Shown here in pieces: positions 30,516-38,122 of a DNA stretch of 64,000 nucleotides. Under the pieces are notes generated by a model, which worked only from the letters and a program-made list of their open reading frames with translations, did no database searches and was not told the DNA's origin. Position numbers and translations under genes: made by a program. How positions within the stretch are numbered: position 1 is the first letter of the stretch; the number at the start of each line of letters is the position of its first letter. The DNA comes from Chloroflexota bacterium. GTDB lineage: Bacteria; Chloroflexota; Anaerolineae; Promineifilales; Promineifilaceae. Where the stretch lies: positions 23,449 to 87,448 of the forward strand of contig JAKEFB010000114.1 of assembly GCA_022616275.1 (NCBI GenBank), in the 5' to 3' direction.

Positions 30516-33275
30516 ATGTATTACGAACAACCAACTCAACCCGTTCATTACGTTTACGAGCGGCGGCGCGGCCGGCGCGGCTGCGGCTGCCTGAGCCGGC
30601 TCTTTTTGGGCAGCCTGCTCCTGCTGGCCCTGTTGGTCTTTACCGGCACGGTCGTTGCCAGTACCCTCATTTACGCTGACCTGTCGGCCGAAATCGAGGA
30701 GGGCATTGCCACGTTGGACACGGCCGGCAGCCGGGAAACGTTTGAAACGACGCGCATTACCGACCGCAACGGCGAGTTGCTGTGGGAGATTTTTGGCGAA
30801 GGCAAACGGACCAAAGTGCCGCTGGACCAGATTCCCCAGGCGCTGATTGACGCCACTATTGCTACCGAGGACGATACTTTTAACGAGAACATCGGCCTCG
30901 ACGCCCCTTCCCTGCTGGCGGCGCTCATTGCCAACCTGCGCCACCCCGACGACCGGCCGGTAGGCGGCAGCACGATCACCCAGCAAATCGTCCGCCACAT
31001 CGTCTTCGACTACGACGAGCGGGCAGAGGTAAGCTACAACCGCAAGACCAAGGAGATCATCCTGGCCTGGATGATGAACAAAAAGTACACCAAGGATCAA
31101 ATCCTGGAGATGTACCTGAATGAAATCTATTACGGCAACCTGGCCTATGGTGTGGAAGCGGCCGCCCAGACCTATTTCGGTAAATCGGCTACCGACCTCA
31201 CCCTGGCCGAAGCCAGCCTGCTGGCCGCCCTGCCCCAAAGCCCGGTCGAGCTGGACCCGCTGACCAACTGGGAAGGGGCCAAGCAACGCCAATGGCTGGT
31301 GCTCAACCTGATGGTCAGCGAAGGAAACATCACCCGGGCCGAAGCCGAGGCCGCCTACCTGGAACTCCTCACCTTTGCTCCCCAGGAAGTCAGTCTGGAA
31401 GCGCCCCACTTCGCTGTCTACGTCCGCCAGTTGCTGGAGGAACAGTTTGGCGCTGAGGTGGTGGCCAACGGTGGCCTGCAGGTGACGACCACCCTGGACA
31501 TGAATTACCAGCGGCTGGCCGAGCTGCTGGCCCGCCAGCACGTGACCGCCGTAGGGCCGGAGCACAATCTGACCAACGCCTCGCTGGTGGCTCTCAAGCC
31601 AGGCACCGGGGAAATCCTGGCTATGCTGGGCAGCCTGGACTACCACGACGACACGATAGACGGCCGGGTGAACATTGCTCTCACCGGCCAGCAACCGGGC
31701 AGCTCGATTAAGCCCGTCACTTACGCCGCCGCTCTCTCGCCAGGGGCCGATGGCTCGCCGCCAGCCTGGAAGGCGGCCGACATTCTGTGGGACGTGCCGG
31801 CCGATTACCCCCAGTTCGACGGTTCCACCTACGAGCCGGTCAATTACGACGGTCGTTTCCACGGCCCGCTGCGGCTGCGCGACGCCCTGGCCAACAGCTA
31901 TAACGTGCCGGCCGTGCTGGTGCTGCAAGACATCGGCGTGCCGCGTCTGATTGAGTTTGCCAGCCGGATGGGTATCACCACTTGGCAAAATGATCCCAGC
32001 CGCTACGGCCTGTCCCTCACCCTGGGCGGCGGCGAAGTGACCCCGCTGGAGCTGACGGCCGCTTACGCCGTCCTGGCCAATGGCGGCTACCGCATCCCGC
32101 CGGTGGCCATTCTGCGGGTGGAAAAGAGCAGTGGTGAGGTGCTGTACGAGTACCAGCCGCCAACCCCGGAGCTGGTGGTAGACCCGCGCGTGGCCTTCCT
32201 GATCAGCGACATTCTGGACGACGACGACGCCCGCGTCCCGGCCATGGGGCGTACCAACCCGCTGGCCGTGCCCTTCCCGGCGGCGGTCAAGACCGGCACG
32301 ACCAACGATTACCGTGACAACTGGACGCTTGGCTATACGCCCGGCCTGGTAGTCGGCGTGTGGACGGGCAATACCGACAACAGCGAAATGATTGACATCA
32401 GCGGGCTGACCGGCGCAGCGCCATTGTGGTCAGGCTACATCCAGGCCGTCTACGGCAATTATGACCTGCTGGCCACGCTGGCAACCAACGGGGCGCAGCC
32501 GCCGGCCGAATTTGTCCCGCCGCCGGGCCTGGAACAGCACAACATTTGCAGCCTGGCCTCGGTGACGGTGGGGGCCACGGAATGCAGCCTGAGCGATTCT
32601 GAGTGGTTCCTGGACGAGCGCCTGGCCGGGGACACACCCGCGCCTGACTCCGAAGCCGTCGCCTGGGAGCGGATTGACCCGGCCGTGTGGCGCATCCCGG
32701 CCGTGGCCCTGCCGCCCCTGCCGGAGGAGGTCCTGGCTTCACTGGGCGACGACGACCTGCCACCATCCCCTTACTGCCACTTTGTCCAGGGCACGGCGCT
32801 GGCGGCGCTGCCACCGGACGCCCTGCCATTGGTCTTCCTGGCCCCACCGCGCAACCCGGAAAGCCGGGAAGCGGCCTACGAATGGGCGGCCGATAACAAC
32901 CTGCCTATCCTGCCGCAAACTGCCTGCACCGAAGAGCTGCTGGCCCAGGCCCAGGATCCGAACGCCCCGGCCGTCTGGCGCATTCTCAGCCCCAAGGCCG
33001 GCGATACGATCAGCGGCATGGTGCCCATCGTCGGCACGGCCGACTTTAACCCGGAAAGGGTCCAGTTTTACAAAGTAGAGATCGGCGTCGGCCACAACCC
33101 CAGCGAGTGGATCACCCTGGGCGAGATACACAACACCCCGGTGGTCAACGGGCAGCTTGAAACGCTGCTGGCAGCCGCCTTCCCGCCCGGCGAATACGCC
33201 TTGCGGCTGGTCGTCGTCCTGTGGGACGGGAACTACGTGGGTGAACCGTACGTTATACCGGTGGTAATTGAGTAA
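30516..33275 (+). CDS. Class A penicillin-binding protein (PBP1C-like), copy 1
   Basis: 919 residues. A basic cytoplasmic tail and one transmembrane helix (~29-52) precede a GT51 glycosyltransferase with ATEDDTF (catalytic Glu), GGSTITQQ and EMYLNEIYYGNLAYGVEAA. The transpeptidase has SSIK (Ser nucleophile, after QQPG), SYN in ANSYNVP and KTGTTNDYRDNW. A Cys-containing Pro-rich linker follows, then a ~95-residue beta-sandwich (VWRILSPKAGDTISG... to the end). It polymerises and crosslinks peptidoglycan. A paralogue at 58941-61763 has the same layout and terminal module. The L,D-transpeptidase gene follows after 42 bp. Confidence 0.92.
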   Translation: MYYEQPTQPVHYVYERRRGRRGCGCLSRLFLGSLLLLALLVFTGTVVASTLIYADLSAEIEEGIATLDTAGSRETFETTRITDRNGELLWEIFGEGKRTKVPLDQIPQALIDATIATEDDTFNENIGLDAPSLLAALIANLRHPDDRPVGGSTITQQIVRHIVFDYDERAEVSYNRKTKEIILAWMMNKKYTKDQILEMYLNEIYYGNLAYGVEAAAQTYFGKSATDLTLAEASLLAALPQSPVELDPLTNWEGAKQRQWLVLNLMVSEGNITRAEAEAAYLELLTFAPQEVSLEAPHFAVYVRQLLEEQFGAEVVANGGLQVTTTLDMNYQRLAELLARQHVTAVGPEHNLTNASLVALKPGTGEILAMLGSLDYHDDTIDGRVNIALTGQQPGSSIKPVTYAAALSPGADGSPPAWKAADILWDVPADYPQFDGSTYEPVNYDGRFHGPLRLRDALANSYNVPAVLVLQDIGVPRLIEFASRMGITTWQNDPSRYGLSLTLGGGEVTPLELTAAYAVLANGGYRIPPVAILRVEKSSGEVLYEYQPPTPELVVDPRVAFLISDILDDDDARVPAMGRTNPLAVPFPAAVKTGTTNDYRDNWTLGYTPGLVVGVWTGNTDNSEMIDISGLTGAAPLWSGYIQAVYGNYDLLATLATNGAQPPAEFVPPPGLEQHNICSLASVTVGATECSLSDSEWFLDERLAGDTPAPDSEAVAWERIDPAVWRIPAVALPPLPEEVLASLGDDDLPPSPYCHFVQGTALAALPPDALPLVFLAPPRNPESREAAYEWAADNNLPILPQTACTEELLAQAQDPNAPAVWRILSPKAGDTISGMVPIVGTADFNPERVQFYKVEIGVGHNPSEWITLGEIHNTPVVNGQLETLLAAAFPPGEYALRLVVVLWDGNYVGEPYVIPVVIE

Positions 33276-33304
33276 TTGGCGTAACATCTGGTTGACCTGA
33301 AGGT

Positions 33305-33310
33305 TATAAT
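33305..33310 (+). promoter_or_regulatory. TATAAT -10 seven bases before the L,D-transpeptidase ATG
   Basis: TATAAT at 33305-33310, then seven bases to ATG 33318 with no Shine-Dalgarno. A leaderless transcript is likely. A TTGACC at 33292 is too close to act as -35. Confidence 0.45.
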
Positions 33311-33317
33311 TACAGGT

Positions 33318-34934
33318 ATGGTAGCAAAACATAGATATTACGAGGCCAACGACGTGGCCTCTCAACCGACAATCTATTATCACCCGGCCGATATTGCCGA
33401 AGCGCCGACGGAACTGTGGCTGCGACCGCCGGCCGAGCCGCACCGCTCGCGCTGGCCGCTGCTGCTGGCGATGGTCCTGTTTCTGCTGTTGACGGTCGCC
33501 GTGGCCGGCGGGCTAGGGCTGGCCTATTGGACCAGCAGCGACTTGATTCTGCCCGGCGTTCGAGTCATGGACGTCCCCCTGGGCGGCCAGACCACGGCCG
33601 AAGCGCAAGCCACGCTGCAAGGCCACTGGCAACAACAGGGCATCCTGCTGGATGCCGGCGATTCCCGCTGGGTCACGTCGCCGGCCGACCTGGGGCTGGT
33701 GTTGGACGCGCCGGCCACGGTCCAGGCAGCCCACCAGGTCGGCCGGTCGTTAAGCGGTCTGGAGGAAGCGCTGCGCGCCGGGGGGCGGGTGGAAGTGCAG
33801 CCGCGCTGGCGTTTTGACCCGGCGGCGGCCGAGGCTTACTTGCAGTCGTTGGCCCCCCAGGTGGCCGAAGAGCCGGTCAATGCCGGGGTGCAAATTGTCA
33901 ACGGCCAGGCCGAGGCTACGCCCCCGGTGGCTGGCCGGGCGTTGGACGTGCCCGCCACGCTGGCCGCCTTGCGGCAAAATCCAGCCGGGGTGCTGGCGGC
34001 CGGCCAACTGCCGTTGCTCACTACGCCGGTGCAGCCGGCTATCGTAGACGCCAGCGCCGTGGCCGAGGCGGCTAACCAGTTGCTGGCCACTACGTTGAGC
34101 ATTCACGCTCTCGACCCAATCACCGGCGAGCAAATTGACGGCCTGGTGACACCCGAGGTGTGGAGTTCGTGGCTATCACTGGACATCCTCAGCCAGGGCA
34201 ATCCGCCCCAGTTCCGCTGGGTGGTGGACGAGTCCCAGTTGCGGGCTTACCTCTCGGCCCAGGCGGCCGGCCTGGGGCCGGCCCGCTACCTGGAGATGCG
34301 CGAGGCAGTGGCGGCCGTGACGGAGGCGATCAACGCCGGTACTTACCGGGCCACCGTGCGGGTCTACTATCACGACCGGCAGCACGTCGTCCGGGCGGGC
34401 GACACGTTGTCCAGCATCGGCCGGGAATATGGCATTCCGTACCCCTGGATCCAGCAGGCCAACCCCAACTTAGGCAACGGCCTGTACGAGGGGCAGGTGG
34501 TGACGATTCCCTCGCCGGACGCCTTGCTGCCCCTGCCGATTGTCTGGAACAAGCGCATCGTCGTCAGCATCACCGAGCAGCGAGTGTGGGTCTACGAAAA
34601 TGGCAATCTGAAGTGGGAATGGGCAGCCAGCACCGGCATTGACGAAAGCCCAACGGCCCCCGGGGTGTTCCAGATTCAGTCCCACGTGGACAATGCTTAC
34701 GCCGGCAACTGGGACCTGTGGATGCCACACTTCATGGGCGTTTACCGGCCGGCGCCGGAGGTGGAGTTCATGAACGGCTTCCACGGCTTCCCCACCCGCA
34801 ACGGCTCACAGTTATTGTGGACCAACAGCCTGGGCCACAAGGTTACCTACGGCTGCATCCTCCTGAGTTCGGAAAACGCCTCCACCCTTTACGAGTGGGC
34901 TGAGGAGGGTGTGGTGGTGGAAATTCTCCCCTGA
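33318..34934 (+). CDS. L,D-transpeptidase with membrane anchor, LysM and YkuD domains
   Basis: 538 residues. One transmembrane helix (~46-72) is followed by VanW/peptidoglycan-binding-4-like repeats (LILPGVRVMDVPLGGQTTAEAQATL...). A LysM domain follows (HVVRAGDTLSSIGREYGIPYPWIQQANPNL), then a YkuD catalytic domain. The YkuD motif is present as HGFPTRNG...TYGCILLS, with the catalytic Cys and a conserved His. It makes 3-3 crosslinks or attaches proteins to peptidoglycan outside the membrane. Placement behind a class A PBP fits a cell-wall role. Finding an L,D-transpeptidase bears on the debated presence and chemistry of peptidoglycan in this phylum. Confidence 0.9.
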   Translation: MVAKHRYYEANDVASQPTIYYHPADIAEAPTELWLRPPAEPHRSRWPLLLAMVLFLLLTVAVAGGLGLAYWTSSDLILPGVRVMDVPLGGQTTAEAQATLQGHWQQQGILLDAGDSRWVTSPADLGLVLDAPATVQAAHQVGRSLSGLEEALRAGGRVEVQPRWRFDPAAAEAYLQSLAPQVAEEPVNAGVQIVNGQAEATPPVAGRALDVPATLAALRQNPAGVLAAGQLPLLTTPVQPAIVDASAVAEAANQLLATTLSIHALDPITGEQIDGLVTPEVWSSWLSLDILSQGNPPQFRWVVDESQLRAYLSAQAAGLGPARYLEMREAVAAVTEAINAGTYRATVRVYYHDRQHVVRAGDTLSSIGREYGIPYPWIQQANPNLGNGLYEGQVVTIPSPDALLPLPIVWNKRIVVSITEQRVWVYENGNLKWEWAASTGIDESPTAPGVFQIQSHVDNAYAGNWDLWMPHFMGVYRPAPEVEFMNGFHGFPTRNGSQLLWTNSLGHKVTYGCILLSSENASTLYEWAEEGVVVEILP

Positions 34935-34959
34935 GTAACGGTAAAGGAATCGAAAACCA

Positions 34960-35006
34960 CGTAGTCACCCTCCCGGAGGTTGGCAACCTCCGGGAGGGTG
35001 ACTACG
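34960..35006. repeat. CCTCCCGGAGG palindromic repeat, copy 2
   Basis: Perfect 23-bp arms (34960-34982 and 34984-35006) with a one-base centre, 25 bp after the L,D-transpeptidase stop. The core is the same as at 27611-27643. The outer arms differ but remain self-complementary, implying selection or mechanism for pairing. Confidence 0.85.
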
Positions 35007-35012
35007 GGCTTA

Positions 35013-35041
35013 TTGTGCTTTAGCCAGGAATTGTTTATAAT
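35013..35041 (+). promoter_or_regulatory. Promoter of the nuclease-like gene and hpt
   Basis: TTGTGC (35013-35018), a 17-bp spacer and TATAAT (35036-35041), giving a leader of about 80 nt. Confidence 0.55.
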
Positions 35042-35127
35042 TTATGGTAAGTTGAGTGGTGAGTGTAATGAAGAAGAAATATCAGGTGATGTAAAGCCGG
35101 TCTGCCCTCCACCATTGGAGATTGCCT

Positions 35128-35517
35128 TTGAATAACCCCTCCCCTCCTTCTGCCCCCCCAACATTTGCCCACCCGATTGAAGAAGAATTTGCCCGAATCC
35201 TCGACTACTACGGCATTCGCTGGGAGTATGAGCCGCGCGCATTTGCCCTGGCCTGGGACGACGCGGGCAACGTGACCGAGGCCTTCTCGCCCGATTTTTA
35301 CCTGCCCGACCAGGAGTTATATGTCGAATTGACGACGATGCGGCCGCGCCTCATTACCCGCAAGAACCGCAAGCTGCGCCGGCTCCGGGAGCTGTACCCG
35401 GAGATCAACATCAAGCTCTTCAAACGAGACGATTTGCGCAATATGATGCTCAAATACGGGCTGGACGAGCACGCGGCGATGATCAGCGGGACAAACGCTC
35501 AGAAGAATGGCCGATGA
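35128..35517 (+). CDS. PD-(D/E)XK nuclease-like small protein
   Basis: The likely start is TTG 35128, seven bases after GGAG; TTG 35122 is an alternative and no ATG fits. The 129-residue product has HPIEEEFARILDYYGIRWEYEPRAF, then FSPDFYLPDQELYVELTT followed by RKNRKLRRLRELYPEINIKLF. The order D...ExT...K and the alternation of strands fit a minimal restriction-endonuclease fold, as in DUF559-like proteins. The stop overlaps the hpt start in ATGA, so expression is coupled to purine salvage. Nuclease activity is inference. Confidence 0.65.
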   Translation: MNNPSPPSAPPTFAHPIEEEFARILDYYGIRWEYEPRAFALAWDDAGNVTEAFSPDFYLPDQELYVELTTMRPRLITRKNRKLRRLRELYPEINIKLFKRDDLRNMMLKYGLDEHAAMISGTNAQKNGR

Positions 35518-36122
35518 GTTCCTATCACCCGCCGGAAGCGTATGAGGAGCTGGCGGCCGGCATTCGCGAGATTCTCATCCCGGCCGAAGAAATTGAACGG
35601 CGCATCATGGAGCTGGGGGCAGCCATTTCCCGGGATTACGAAGGCTGCAACCCGCTACTCGTCGGGGTCTTAAAAGGCGTTGTGCCCTTTATGGCCGCCC
35701 TGATGCAGGCCATCACCATTCCGATGGAAGTGGATTACATGGCCGTCTCCAGCTATTCGGCCGGCGCTCGCGGCGCGATGCGCGGCGCCGTCCGCCTGGA
35801 AAAGGACCTGGGGGAACCAATTGCCGGCCGGCACGTCCTGTTTGTGGAAGATGTGATTGACACCGGCCTGACCTTGAACTACCTGTTGCGCAGCTTAAAA
35901 GCGCGGGAGCCGGCCACGCTCAAGGTCTGCACCCTGTTTAACAAGCCGGAACACCGGCTGGTGGATATCCCCCTCCACTACAAAGGCTTTGACCTGCCTG
36001 ACCGCTTCGTCGTCGGCTACGGCCTCGACTACCGCGAGCGCTATCGCAATCTGCCCTTTGTGGGCCTGCTGTCACCGGAAGTGTTCCAGCGGAGTGATAA
36101 AAACGGTTCGCAAAAAGGTTAA
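35514..36122 (+). CDS. hpt: Hypoxanthine phosphoribosyltransferase
   Basis: 202 residues. The PRPP-binding loop VLFVEDVIDTGLTL and the purine/Mg loop VGVLKGVVPFMAALM are diagnostic. VDYMAVSSYSAGARGAMRG matches the flexible catalytic loop, and FVVGYGLDYRERYRNLPFVGLL the C-terminal base-binding segment. It salvages hypoxanthine and guanine to IMP and GMP. It is coupled to the upstream nuclease-like gene. An RNA gene on the opposite strand ends about 130 bp downstream. Confidence 0.94.
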   Translation: MSSYHPPEAYEELAAGIREILIPAEEIERRIMELGAAISRDYEGCNPLLVGVLKGVVPFMAALMQAITIPMEVDYMAVSSYSAGARGAMRGAVRLEKDLGEPIAGRHVLFVEDVIDTGLTLNYLLRSLKAREPATLKVCTLFNKPEHRLVDIPLHYKGFDLPDRFVVGYGLDYRERYRNLPFVGLLSPEVFQRSDKNGSQKG

Positions 36123-36252
36123 TCACCTTACTCTGGTGGAACCACTCGCCGCACTGCTGACAGGAATCAAAACCCAGGCCTCGCGCCAGTTCGGCATCTT
36201 TACGCTCGGTCCTTTTCTTGGCGTGCTGCCAGATATCCATAGGCTGACCAAC

Positions 36253-36282
36253 AAAAAAAGCGCCCCCAAAGCAAGGCGCTTT
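36253..36282 (-). terminator. Intrinsic terminator of the ncRNA
   Basis: AAAGCGCC (36282 to 36275 on the minus strand) pairs with GGCGCTTT (36264 to 36257), and the T-run extends to 36253. Confidence 0.85.
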
Positions 36283-36492
36283 CCTACCCTAAAAAGTGAG
36301 GAGCCCCAACAAACCTTCCAGCTTTTCCACCTTTGCTTTAGCAATTCCCTCCACCAATCGCTACAAGGTTTATTTCGTAGCTTATCGGCTTGTGGTCCTT
36401 GCCTTGGCCGGGGATACGCCTTCCAATTCCTTGGGGCTTCCTCTGGCTCTCAGGAACTCCCTCTTGTGCAGAGTTTGTTCCTTTGAGTTATC
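36253..36492 (-). ncRNA. Structured non-coding RNA of unassigned family
   Basis: About 240 nt bounded by a consensus promoter and a strong terminator, with no credible protein in any frame. Pairings seen by eye: a 5' hairpin GGAAC...GUUCC with inner CUCU/AGAG; a long-range helix between GGAAGCCCCAA (~36443-36433) and UUGGGGCUCC near the 3' end; and an internal arm CCGAU/GCUAC with GUAGC/AUUGG. A UUGC-UAAA-GCAA tetraloop hairpin is also visible. I could not match it to tmRNA, RNase P, SRP or 6S RNA signatures. It lies between hpt and glutamate dehydrogenase. Confidence 0.72.
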
Positions 36493-36496
36493 TCTT

Positions 36497-36524
36497 ATTA
36501 TATAGGAAAAAAGTCCCCTGTCAA
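36497..36524 (-). promoter_or_regulatory. Consensus sigma70-type promoter of the ncRNA
   Basis: TTGACA (36524-36519), a 16-bp spacer and TATAAT (36502-36497): both hexamers are perfect matches, the best promoter in the window. High constitutive transcription is expected. Confidence 0.85.
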
Positions 36525-36616
36525 CGGTCGCAAGCTTAAAATTTGCTGGCCGGCCTGACCCCAGGGGCCACTACATCAGAGGTCAGACCGGATTCTTAAC
36601 GGGAAATTAAAAAACG

Positions 36617-38053
36617 CTAAATCCCCATCTCCATATACGTCCGGGCAATCTTACGCAGGGAGACGACAAAGGCGGCCGTGCGAAAATCGGTAATCTCGTC
36701 CTTACTGTGGAAGACCTCGCTGATCTCCTGGTAGGCGGTCCGCATAGTGTCGTCCAGGCCAGAGCGGACCAGGGCCAGCTCGTCGGCCCCGGTGCTCAGC
36801 TCGGCCCGCAAGTGGGCCGGCACCTCTTTGCCGGTCAACGATTCCAGGGCGTGGACGATGGCCTGGCCGCGATATTCGTCCATACGGCGCTGCATCCGGC
36901 CGAAGCGAATACGGGACAGGTTCTTGATCCATTCAAAGTAGGAGACGGTCACGCCGCCGGCGTTGGCGTAGAAGTCCGGCAGGATGACGACGCCCCTGGC
37001 CCGTAGCTTTTCGTCGGCGTTGAAGGTGATCGGACCGTTGGCCCCCTCGACGATAAGCGGCGCTCTAATGCCGTCCACGTTCTCGCTGGTAATCTGGCTT
37101 TCCAGCGCGGCCGGGATGAGGATGTCACATTCTAATGACAGGCAGGAGCGGCCGTCGGCGACATAGGTGGCGTTGGGGTAATTCTTCACGCCGCCATGCT
37201 CGTTGATGAACTGGCGGACCGCCTCGACAGACAGGCCATCCTGGTTGACGATAGCCCCATCCCACTCGATGATGGCGATAATTCTGGCCCCGTCTTCCTC
37301 TTCCAGGAACTTGGCGGCGTGGTAGCCGACGTTGCCCAGCCCCTGGACGACGACGCGCTTGCCGTCCAGCGTACCGGCCAACCCGGCCAGCTTCATGTCC
37401 TCCGGGTGGCGGAAAAATTCGCGCAAGGCGTACTGGACGCCTCGGCCGGTGGCCTCCACCCGGCCGCGGATGCCGCCGTTGGTGACCGGCTTGCCGGTGA
37501 CGCAGGCAAAATAGTTAATGTCGTGGGGATTCAAGTCCTTGTAGACGTCGGCAATCCAGGCCATTTCCCGGGAGCCAGTGCCCATGTCCGGGGCCGGGAC
37601 GTTGCCGCCGGGGCTGATGTACCCTTTCTCAATCAACTCGCGGGCGAAGCGGCGGGTGACCCGTTCCAGGTCTTCGACGCTGTATTTCTTGGGGTCTATG
37701 ATCAGCCCGCCTTTAGAGCCGCCAAAAGGCGCGTCCACCAGGGCGCACTTGTAGGTCATCAGGGCCGCCAGGGCCTCGACCTCGTCCTGGTTGACGTGGG
37801 GGGCGTAGCGAATGCCGCCCTTGACCGGCAGCCGGTGGTAGCTGTGGACGGCCCGCCAGCCTTTGAAGACGTGGATGCGGCCGTCGCTGAGCTTGACCGG
37901 GAACTGGATCTGGATGACGGTGTGGCAGGCCTTGACGTGGTCTTCCAGGCCGGGCGTCAATTCCATATCCAGGTGGACCAACGCCCGCTCCACCATCCGG
38001 TCCACGCTTTCCAGGAAGGTGTTGCGGGTCTTAGGAAGGGGGGGAGTAGCCAT
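36617..38053 (-). CDS. gdhA: Glutamate dehydrogenase (Glu/Leu/Phe/Val dehydrogenase family)
   Basis: 478 residues, slightly longer than the typical ~420-450. The substrate and catalytic segment is KGGIRYAPHVNQDEVEALAALMTYKCALVDAPFGGSKGG with the catalytic Lys and Asp. The dinucleotide fold is VVVQGLGNVGYHAAKFL and the interdomain segment is VEGANGPITFNADEKL. It interconverts glutamate and 2-oxoglutarate plus ammonia. The acidic end of strand 2 (IIEWDG) suggests NAD preference, which is tentative. It is a single gene, with no terminator seen directly after the stop and the ncRNA promoter just downstream. Confidence 0.92.
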   Translation of the reverse strand: MATPPLPKTRNTFLESVDRMVERALVHLDMELTPGLEDHVKACHTVIQIQFPVKLSDGRIHVFKGWRAVHSYHRLPVKGGIRYAPHVNQDEVEALAALMTYKCALVDAPFGGSKGGLIIDPKKYSVEDLERVTRRFARELIEKGYISPGGNVPAPDMGTGSREMAWIADVYKDLNPHDINYFACVTGKPVTNGGIRGRVEATGRGVQYALREFFRHPEDMKLAGLAGTLDGKRVVVQGLGNVGYHAAKFLEEEDGARIIAIIEWDGAIVNQDGLSVEAVRQFINEHGGVKNYPNATYVADGRSCLSLECDILIPAALESQITSENVDGIRAPLIVEGANGPITFNADEKLRARGVVILPDFYANAGGVTVSYFEWIKNLSRIRFGRMQRRMDEYRGQAIVHALESLTGKEVPAHLRAELSTGADELALVRSGLDDTMRTAYQEISEVFHSKDEITDFRTAAFVVSLRKIARTYMEMGI

Positions 38054-38122
38054 ACTTTCCTCCTACAAAGAAGTGATGGATAAGGGATAAGTAGGAGTTA
38101 GTATAGCGCATGTTGCCCCCTG

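Noticed and set aside
30405-31988. Long open frame (527 codons) on the minus strand across the class A PBP
   Set aside because: Composition is low-complexity Gln/Gly/Val/His typical of an antisense shadow in GC-rich DNA, while the plus strand has complete PBP motifs.
33292-33310. TTGACC with TATAAT as a standard -35/-10 promoter before the L,D-transpeptidase
   Set aside because: Only seven bases separate them; the -10 alone may still function.
35938-36240. Small minus-strand protein with a CQQC pair, just downstream of the ncRNA
   Set aside because: Its first ~40 codons look protein-like, but the last 60 are antisense to hpt and it follows a terminator without a promoter of its own. Could be a decayed fragment; not supported enough to list.
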